Below, piece by piece: positions 56,059 through 64,000 of a stretch of 64,000 nucleotides of DNA. Each line of letters starts with the position of its first letter. Position 1 is the stretch's first letter. Position numbers and translations under genes: made by a program. The notes under the pieces are model-generated. The model did not search any database and was not told the DNA's origin. It saw only the letters and a list, made by a program, of their open reading frames with translations. This DNA is from Ochlerotatus camptorhynchus (lineage: Eukaryota; Arthropoda; Insecta; Diptera; Culicidae): assembly GCF_037179485.1 (NCBI RefSeq), contig NW_027040545.1, positions 2,918,501 to 2,982,500 of the forward strand, read 5' to 3'.

Positions 56059-57456
56059 TAACCGCAAAAGAAAAGAGCAATCGCTTGATCCCCCTTCTGA
56101 TGAAATTCAATCGAGCAATCAATTTGATAGACTCACGGCTTAATAACAAGAAGTAAAAGGTCCTCCCCCATTGTGATACCCACTTCTGAATTCCATGCTC
56201 TTCGTACGGAACTTTTGAACTTCGTTAAATCAGACCCCCTTCAGTCTTTGGATTTTTTTAGAGAAAGATAACAGCGCCAAACGGTTTGTGACGTTGAACT
56301 GCAGCGTTGGAAGAAAACACGCACACCAACATCTATACATGTACGAACCCACACAACTGAGTGGACGGTACAGCGCAAATCAAAACACGAAGCGTTGTCA
56401 TCACTCATCGTTTTCATTCAGCATCGGCTACTTCCGTTTGCGTTTGCTTTCAAAGCGTTGACAAGTACTTCCTACGTTATAAAATAGGAAAGTAATGATT
56501 ATTCCAAAGTAATTTTTGAATAGAATGCGTGCTGCGTTGGCCAAAGAAGACGGCATATTTTATTACGTTTAGCAATGATTTCGATACGTAGCATTTCCAG
56601 TGACTGGGGTGTTGGAATAATTCTTTAGAGAGAGTGAATGCTTTTCCCTTGTTTACTTCTATGCTTATTAAGATTCTTTTGAGCACCAGCTCCGCAAATC
56701 ATCAATTACTATTAGAGATTTGCATCTTACTGATCCCGGTGGTATATTGGAAACTCTTTCGCTCGAAAGCAAAACATATTACATGCACATCATGATGCGC
56801 GCTTGGATGTGTGATTGTTTTCTCAAGTGTTTCTGTTGCGTATAAAGTAGTAATGATTGAAAATCGGAACAATCCTCGGAACAATCATAAACAAGAATCT
56901 TGCTCTCGCAATATAATGATGATGACTTCGAGGATGATATCGTCCTCTTTCCTATCATGCTGACACCTGTCAGTTATTGAGCCCAGGTGGTGAAGTTGGC
57001 GGAGAACTCCCAACAGTGTCAATGTGCACTCAACAGAAGGCACTGCGATCACATACGGGTGGTAATTATATGCCTTGTATGAGGAATTGATTAGTGGGAT
57101 ATCTTGTTAATTAGATATCTTTGTTCAGTTTCACTTCAAATTGGCGGTCGGGGTGGTGAATGTCGTGTATTGGCTGAAACTTTGGACGGATTCAAACGTC
57201 TTCCCAAGTATTTTATTGAGAAGCACACATTGTTTACTTACGACACCAACACTGAACGACTGTTCAAGGTTGTCTTGAAAGGTCTGCCCAGTGGGTAGAG
57301 GAAATTCTCTGCTATTCGATAGTGGTGTTCGATTGGATATGTGATCTTCGGTGTGCGAGATAAGGTCATAACAATTTGTTTGATCCGTCATTCTGTATTG
57401 TTGGTCGAGTTCGAAAATCTTTGTTCTAAAACAAATCTATGCATAGAGCTGGAAGT

Positions 57457-57747
57457 AGCAACAATCAATACGAAACTAACGATTTTAAATTGGCTCACTA
57501 CTTGACTAGCCTATTGGTCCCAAGCAAACGATTAACGTACCCCATTCTAGTCTAAATTCTAGTACTACGCAATGTTTGTTTTGATTCGCTATAAAAGTTT
57601 GACAGGTAAAATGAGGGGTTATTGGTTTTTCCTATGTTTCGAAGGGTGAATCGATTAGCTTGGGACCGAAGATAGTACCAGAGCTGAGCCAAAAAGTTGA
57701 GCACGTTATTTCGGGACCTTCTAGTCTTAGAGTTACCTCTATGGAAG
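57457..57747 (-). repeat. Family H repeat copy (subtype 2)
   Basis: Begins GCAACAATCAATACGAAACT and ends AGAGTTACCTCTATGG; full length, without the LINE. Confidence 0.75.
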
Positions 57748-57855
57748 TAGTGCGTAACAGCTTAGGTAAACAATGACTTCTCTCGATGATTACTAGGAAT
57801 TCAAGGCACGCCCATACAAACCAACATAACCATCATGTAAAGGAAGTCTTCTAGA
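57748..57855. mobile_element. MITE family E fragment
   Basis: GCGTAACAGC, GTAAACAATGACTTCTCTCG and AAGGCACGCC match the left half of family E; the right half is missing. Confidence 0.5.
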
Positions 57856-58292
57856 AATATTAAAAAAAGAGGAACTGCATTCATTTTTGCCTTGGGTATA
57901 GTCGCTTCAAGATCACGGACTATGATTTGGACTACCCTGGCATCCGGTGAACAAGCATCGATACGGCATCTATGGTTTGGTCATACGTTTGGCCATCAAT
58001 GCCGGTAGTCAATAAGGTCACCAACCCTCCGTGCAGATATTTTCGTTGCTTCCAGATTTGGAACTTGAAGCTTGAAGGGTTTGAAACAATCAATAGTGGA
58101 TGAAATCGGATAATATCGAAAGGCGCGCTTTCATTCATAACGAATCGAATTTATCCAAAACAAATTCGAGAAAATTAAGCAAATTTTATTGAAATTCGTT
58201 AAAAGAAATGTAGAACAGATAACTTTCGTCCCCCTCGGATCTGTATTATTTAGATTGTTTCCGTCATCGGGAAAGTTGTTCAAGTGAACAAT

Positions 58293-58459
58293 CCCCCTTA
58301 TTCTGCGAGTCACGTGACTCTCTGTCACCGGTGAGGTGACAATTGTCACCTCGTGTGAGGTGACTCTCCATGTAAATCAAATGGAGAGTCACCTCACACG
58401 AGGTGACTATTGTCACCTCACCGGTGAGAGAGAGTCACGTGACTCGCAGAATAGGGGGG
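58293..58459. mobile_element. Hairpin MITE family A, AAT duplication
   Basis: Same 167 bp length and nearly the same sequence as 34093-34259. AAT flanks at 58290-58292 and 58460-58462. Confidence 0.88.
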
Positions 58460-58865
58460 AATGTCTTCAAATTTGTGGGTTAGTTAGTTCAGAGTTCTCT
58501 CACTACGTGACACTAGTTTACGTGTGGTCTTCACGTAGATGTCCTGACTTCGTAGATGGTGAGGATACATACAAACAGCCGTAACTCTTTATTCTGGATC
58601 ATCGTTTGCGCATTTAACGATTGGTTTGAATATTATCGTTTCAGCGAACTACTCGCTGCAGCGCTGGCATCGGATCACTTTGAGGATTCTTTATATTTGG
58701 TTTTTCTTGCATGCAACATTGTTTGCGAATCTGCGAGCAAGCTTGTTTTCCGCGAGATGTCGTTACTAAAATCCTATGTTTGGCGGTACCATGTTTTGAA
58801 GATAATTTTAATCAAAGAGTTACGTCTGTTTGTCTGTGGTGAGGATTTCAAGATATAGCTTATAC

Positions 58866-59116
58866 ACAGACAAACAGACATAACAGTCGCAAGTTGTTCG
58901 TCGAACAAGCATTTAACGGTCAATTTAAAAGTATCGTAGTTGGTAGTACCGCTACCTGTGGCGCGCATATTCAATTCCCTTGTGTTTGACGTTTACACAC
59001 TACCGCCATCTGTTCAGCGTGCTACCCAACACACTGTATTGAACAGATGGCGGTAATGTTTTAGCGACGATGTTTTACAGTGAGAAATATTCAATATGTT
59101 ATGTCTGTTTGTCTGT
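58866..59116. mobile_element. TIR element family G, 251 bp
   Basis: Ends ACAGACAAACAGACATAAC and GTTATGTCTGTTTGTCTGT. Flanks AGCTTATAC (58857-58865) and GGCTTATAG (59117-59125) agree at seven of nine bases. A lone right-end sequence (TACGTCTGTTTGTCTGT) also lies at 58821-58837. Confidence 0.8.
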
Positions 59117-60450
59117 GGCTTATAGATACAGAAAGTTCACATGTACACTAGCGCCGCGTAGTGAGGGAATTCCTTATTTACTTGTGCAACATCCCCATTT
59201 GGAATGCATTGTTCATCTTACTTATAAGGGGCTGTTCATTAACTACGTAGACACTTTTTTTAAATTCTTGGTCCCTCCCCTAACAAATAACGCTGCATCA
59301 CTAGTTTTTTTTCAAGAGTTGATTGTTTCAAGAATCTAAAGGTTGACCGTCTTACCCCGTCGTCCTCATACGAAGGAGCGGAAACGGAAACTGCAAGAAA
59401 CAGATGTATAGGAACGCAGCAGAGCCGAACCTAGGGGCTCGTGGCAGCGGAGCCTTTACAAAAAAAATCAAGCATGTCGACAGAAATCTGATATGGGCCC
59501 AGGTCAAGACGAAAGCAAGCAGCCGGGTGCTCAGGATACTCAGGAGTGAGTGAGTGACAGTGATATCTACTACGGAGATGGAATTTCTTTCTTCTGAAAC
59601 TATTGTCCATGTCTTTAGAGGCATTCAATGTCGCATATATTTTCCTGTTTTTTTTTTTAATCAGAATTGTGTAAGAGTGTTTTCGATCTATCATATTACT
59701 TATCTGTTTTCCATGTTTTGTAGTTTAGTCAACTCTGTTAAATAATCATCTGCCTTTATTCTAGTTTTTTTCTGTAATCAATTATGATAGCATAATAATA
59801 ATAATAATAATAACGGTTTCTAGTTTTTTTCAACGGTGCCTATACCATGTGTGTCTGAAGGAAACAGTGCATTTCTGTTTTTCCTTTCCCTAAATTGTTG
59901 GTATAGGTAAGTTCGTGACCTGCAAATTGTTAAGGGCGTATTTGCAAGCATGTGTTAATTGTGTTGTATGCATCTTGTTTTGTGAACCACTAATACGATT
60001 CAGGCATTTTTTTTTCTTTTTCTTCTTCGTGTGTAAGTTTCCTAGCTAACCTTTGTCACGGACAAATAAATAGACAGATAAATTTTTCTGTGGAACTAAA
60101 ATCATCGTGTGGAAATCGGGACGGTTAGAAACAAAAGGTGATGTGGTTAAACATCCAATCAATGATGATTTGCGCTTATTTTAGGTTCCATGTTTTTGGT
60201 AGTTCATGTCTTAATAAAATTGGTAGATCCAACGTGGTCTACAATCGACACTATATGAGTCAGGCTTTGAAACTGCCACGGTAGGCATCATTTAAGGAAA
60301 TTATTTAAATAATACTACCGTGAAAATTTAGAAGTCTGCTTAAAGGCAGTTTACTTTACGATTATGCATACAATGTTGAACAGTGTTACATTCGTGAGAA
60401 CAGTGCCACTACTGCTACGAAAAAAATAATAATAATACAGTGGTATTCAA

Positions 60451-60574
60451 ATATGCTATAGGGAAACTATTTCAATTGAACTTTAAAAACTCGTTTCCGA
60501 TCGAGTTACATCTTCATTTGCAGCGCATCCGAAACGATTGGATTTTTGTATGCCAGACTTTCCCTATAGCATAT
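60451..60574. mobile_element. MITE (ATATGCTATAGGGAAA ends)
   Basis: ATATGCTATAGGGAAA and TTTCCCTATAGCATAT bound 124 bases. Confidence 0.75.
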
Positions 60575-60703
60575 TATGGTATTCTACTTCTACGAAAACC
60601 AGAAGAGACAAGGTACAAAATGACAAAGCAAGATGGGGTTTAATGAAGGAAGTTTAAAAAGGAGTTGGGGTGGACATTACGCTGATTCGGCTGGTGTTGT
60701 CTC

Positions 60704-61582
60704 TTATTTGATGATAATGGTACTGCTACTAGCCGAATCTGATCCTTTCACACTAGAACTGGACTGATCGTCAACTTCCATTGGGGCTTCACTGTCTATC
60801 AATGCTGCATTGGAGGTAGATATTCCGGAAGAAGAAATCGTTAACGAACTACCCGTCGAAAGGGAGGAATTTGACGTCGCAGCTGGTCCATCCAGGGCGT
60901 CTCCGCCCGTGTCGGATTTCTTTCCATTGACCATCTCATCGTCGACAAGATCGATCTGCAAGTGTTTGGAGGATGGGACAGTGTTAACAAAAACAACCAG
61001 AGCAAGTCGCAATTTACTACTGTGTTAGGAGTTAGGTGTGTTAGCATTGGTATTGTCATTCGCACATGTCACACTCATTCCAGATGGTGTATTTATTTTA
61101 TAACCTTCGTGACGTTTGACGTTTACCATTTAAAGCTATTACAGCCATTAATTACATTTGGTAAAAGTATGCAGTCAATTTAAACGATAAAAGCCAAACG
61201 TCCTACCAAATAAACCCCCCGTCTGCTAATGCACAATATCCTATTCTATTACCTCCATGATATCATTCTCCAAGATGGCGGATTTCTTTCCGGAAAACTT
61301 TTTGCTTTCTTCTAGATCCAGCTTGTCACCGGTCATTGAATTCGTATCGGCACTTTCCAGCTCACTGATGCTCGTCGTCGAGTCATCTTCCTTGTTACTG
61401 CTAGCAGCATTGTTGTTGTTGTTGTTGTTATTATTATTATTATTATTCATTTGCTCTTGAAGTTGCTTCTGTTCTGCCTCAAACTCCTTCAGCACGTTGT
61501 CCAGGTTGAATTTCCGACGGTAGTTGACGTAAAAGGTGCGCAACTGTGCTTCGGTCTTGGTGCCGATCGTGTCAGCATTTGC
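60704..61582 (-). CDS. CoREST: CoREST corepressor, last two coding exons
   Basis: Minus-strand exons 61582-61253 and 60955-60704, phase 0, give the C-terminal 193 residues. The exon opens with ANADTIGTKTEAQLRTFYVNYRRKFNLDNVLKEFEAE, the last part of the second SANT domain of RCOR/CoREST proteins (family form: IGNKSVVQVKNFFVNYRRRF). A tract of about 13 Asn and a Ser/acidic tail follow, ending SSSTIIIK. CoREST links the demethylase LSD1 and HDAC1/2 to nucleosomes. The ELM2 and first SANT domains must be encoded beyond the right edge. The intron between the exons is 297 bases. Confidence 0.87.
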
Positions 61583-61802
61583 CTAACCGAGAGAATCAAG
61601 CGACTTTTGCAATCTCATAGGGTTTCAAGGGTAACCGGATAACCTTAGGATCAGTTTTTGGGTTTCGAGGTAGGATCGCAAATTTATGTAACTACTAGCA
61701 TATCTACTGGAAACAATTATCAAACATACGCACTACGTAGGAGATCTACAAGATGTTACTAGCAGAAACATAACTAAATCAAAATAAAAAGCATCGGAAC
61801 TC

Positions 61803-62040
61803 TTCCTCTAGCTTAGTCGGTAAAGGCGCAGCTGTAAAGCAAGACCATGCTGGAGGCGACTGGGTTCGATTCCTGGTCACATTGTTTAAATGAAATCGCC
61901 GCGAATTCAGGAGAAGTTTTTTACAACTTCTTACCAAACTGCCACCTTTCATCGAAAATGGTCATAGCTTTTTCAAGCAAATGTCAGAATGTCAGCCAAA
62001 GTTTTAAAGACATTGGATATGATTTCTGAAACAAAGGGCC
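61803..62040 (+). mobile_element. tRNA-derived SINE (Feilai-like)
   Basis: A box TAGCTTAGTCGGTAAAGG at 61809-61826 and B box GGTTCGATTCC at 61863-61873, spaced as in a tRNA gene but with no cloverleaf tail. A tRNA-unrelated body follows to roughly 62040. It lies in a CoREST intron. Confidence 0.7.
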
Positions 62041-62832
62041 TCAGTTAATTTAAAAAACTGTGAACTTAACCATCTTGTAATGAACACTAGGTATAGGAAA
62101 ACATCAGTTGATTTTTTTGTACGGATTAATTTGCTGCTAGTAATTTTTAATCCTCTACATAATTTTCATTTTTTTTTTTCTAATCTTACCTTGGGACTTT
62201 CCAAATATTTTCAGGGATATTATTAAAACAAACTATTGAGAGTTTTTATTTACGTCCCATTTCCTTGTTGCGTCACAAAGATCTGGGGCAAAATCTCAAT
62301 GAATGTCATTGTTATTGCCGTAGAAGGTGAACTAGTAAAAAATATACATCATGCCGATCTATGACTTAATAAAAATAAAAGAAAAAAACATCGAAAGCAA
62401 CGCAAAGGCTTTCGGGGAAATGGCGTTCGGTGAAATGGCATTCGGTCATATTTTCCATAGTAATTTTTTTTTCGCCCCACCCTAGCTTGAAACCTGGCTA
62501 CGCCCTAGAAGGAATTCTAGAAGGTATTTAAGGATTTTTGGTAGTTTTTACTATAGTCGCTATATTTATAGTCTGGTGGAAAGAATTTCGATCTATCAAA
62601 AAGGAAGTAGACCAACAATTGAAAAGCTATTACAGGGTGTCTACTCAATCCAAGGAATCAAATTCCCTGAGTTTTCCAGGTTTTTCCAGGTCGAATGAAA
62701 AAAAATCCAGGTGCATACAAATTATACACATTATTATTTTATCTATTTATCCATCTGGGATCCCTTTTATGTACTTATTGATTTATGTTATTTTCGATTG
62801 TTCAAACTTGGGCGTTGGTACTTATAAGTCGG

Positions 62833-63140
62833 CACAGCAAAAAAGTTATTGAATATTACAGCAGAACAGATGCACATAGGTTGTTTAATATTAATTTGTA
62901 CAACCAATAGTGGAGGAACGTTAGTACAATGTACTTCTATAGCGGCTTAGGGAGACTCTAAGCCACCATAGTAACATATTACACTAAAGTACCTCCACTA
63001 TTGGTGCATTTATCCTACACATAATTTGCGAAAAGAAATTATATCCATGGGTGTAATACTGTATTTGGTTTTTGCAATCACATTAGTTATTCATACAGTA
63101 ACATGCATTACGTCAATCAATATTACATTCTTTTTTGGTA
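62833..63140. mobile_element. MITE family J, diverged, with nested insert
   Basis: Left end CACAGCAAAAAAGTTATTGA as in 24262, internal ATTACA phrases, decayed right end (TATTACATTCTTTTTTGG). It is interrupted at 62903-63005. Confidence 0.6.
62903..63005. mobile_element. MITE nested in family J
   Basis: Ends ACCAATAGTGGAGG and CCTCCACTATTGGT; 103 bases. Confidence 0.75.
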
Positions 63141-63349
63141 TTTGTGTTAATTCAAGAATATAAACCTGTCTATACTATTTCGATAAAACGATAGATCAAA
63201 ATTTGATAACAATATGTTTTCAAAAACAAAATATTATTTTGATAATATGTTTGAGTCCAACTCTGTTTGGAAGACCAAGACAGAATAAATCATGGTTTCA
63301 CATGTCTAAAATCTCTTAAGGTCCGTTGAGACTATCTGATTTCTTGGTC

Positions 63350-63780
63350 TGATTTTGACCACCGCCATAATGAAAAATCTGCTCGAATTTACTTTCGACC
63401 ACTTTGTCGAACCCCCCTGTTTGCTGGTGTTCACACTGCTTGCACATGTCGAAAGAACTGTCAATTTAGATTTCAAAACAAAACTGTATCAGGAATCAAA
63501 AGTAAATACTTCCATCATGAATTACCGGAAAATTGCTCTAGTTTCGGCAGACGTATTTGCTTTTATTATTTTAAATAAAATGAGGAAGAGAAGGTGAACT
63601 TTGTGGAGTAGGAAATGGTTGCTCAGGAGGAACACCGGCAGGGATCTGGCTCATCTTGTCCATCAAGAGCTGCGATATGAAGATGAAAATGGATTTCAAA
63701 ACTTCGCCAGGATGTCGATACCAACTTTAAACAAGCTAGTGGGAAAAGTTCTCACTAGAAATACATGATACCTTGAGTTC
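63350..63780 (+). pseudogene. PIF/Harbinger transposase N-terminal fragment
   Basis: In one plus frame MNYRKIALVSADVFAFIILNKMRKRR (63517-63594) runs into a TGA and then TLWSRKWLLRRNTGRDLAHL and HQELRYEDENGFQNFARMSIPTL, ending at 63768. The order RKRR, W-RKW-RR, F-NF-RMS matches the N-terminus of HARBI1/ALP1-like nucleases. The stop near 63595 apparently replaces Trp. No catalytic domain is in the window. Confidence 0.6.
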
Positions 63781-64000
63781 TGAAAATTTCTGTAAACAAC
63801 TCTATTCTGCAAGGTCTTCAAACCTTCTGACGTCCCTGAAGTTTTGTTTCTGTTCTCCGGTAATTTTTTTTTAAAGATCAACGATCTTTCCTGACAATCT
63901 GCAAATGTCTAGGTAGTTCTACAGATTTCTTTGAAGTTCTCTGTGTTCTTCAGAAGTTCTGCAAATTTTCCTAAAAATCTACAAAGTTCCTGAATCCCTG

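Larger units (their letters stand above)
52505..60703. other. Intergenic between ligase and CoREST
   Basis: No host exon was recognised. It is packed with repeats: family H (three copies), I, B, A, G and E fragments, plus TG microsatellites at 53829-53843 and 53903-53920. 59.4-60.7 kb shows no element other than 60451-60574 and may partly be CoREST 3' UTR. Confidence 0.5.

Noticed and set aside
61804..61880. tRNA gene
   Set aside because: A and B boxes are good, but the acceptor ends do not pair and an extended body follows; a SINE head fits better. The same applies at 17.57-17.65 kb.
28139..63140. CRISPR-like array from recurring inverted repeats
   Set aside because: The repeats are dispersed MITEs with target duplications in a eukaryotic genome, not regularly spaced direct repeats.

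Overview
The window looks like nuclear DNA from a culicine mosquito, most likely Aedes. Seven single-copy protein genes have insect-type intron/exon structure. They sit in a background dense with non-LTR retrotransposons, a Penelope-like element, tRNA-derived SINEs of the Feilai kind and a dozen or more families of short inverted-repeat elements. The species assignment is inference from repeat content and protein style; no search was run.

Layout. 1-9.1 kb: N-terminal half of VPS39 (HOPS complex) on the minus strand, continuing off the left edge. A degenerate non-LTR retrotransposon fills its first intron and a dead mariner-type transposase lies in a later intron. 11.65-16.86 kb: complete ALDH6A1 (mitochondrial methylmalonate-semialdehyde dehydrogenase), minus, four coding exons. 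19.6-21.8 kb: Penelope-like element with an uninterrupted 680-codon RT/GIY-YIG ORF, followed by a recognisable hammerhead ribozyme. 25.9-26.4 kb: mitochondrial monothiol glutaredoxin GLRX5, minus. 27.5-30.3 kb: PPP4R2, the only plus-strand host gene. 28.5-52.5 kb: a 4-coumarate-CoA-ligase-like acyl-CoA synthetase, minus. It is interleaved with PPP4R2 at its 3' end and carries the whole single-ORF eIF4G gene (35.9-42.0 kb, same strand) inside a 20 kb intron. 60.7-61.6 kb: the last two coding exons of the corepressor CoREST, minus, continuing off the right edge. A PIF/Harbinger fragment lies at 63.5 kb.

The genes do not form a pathway. ALDH6A1, GLRX5 and probably the acyl-CoA ligase are mitochondrial; VPS39 acts in endolysosomal tethering; PPP4R2, eIF4G and CoREST act in signalling, translation and chromatin. 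The notable biology is architectural: (1) reciprocal interleaving of PPP4R2 and the ligase, with the PPP4R2 poly(A) site on top of a ligase splice donor; (2) eIF4G nested in the same orientation; (3) an in-frame TAA in the ligase; (4) hammerhead ribozymes in Penelope-derived sequence, including a hairpin copy inside a dead transposase; (5) many nested insertions for which an empty site exists elsewhere in the same window, giving target-site duplications and relative ages directly.
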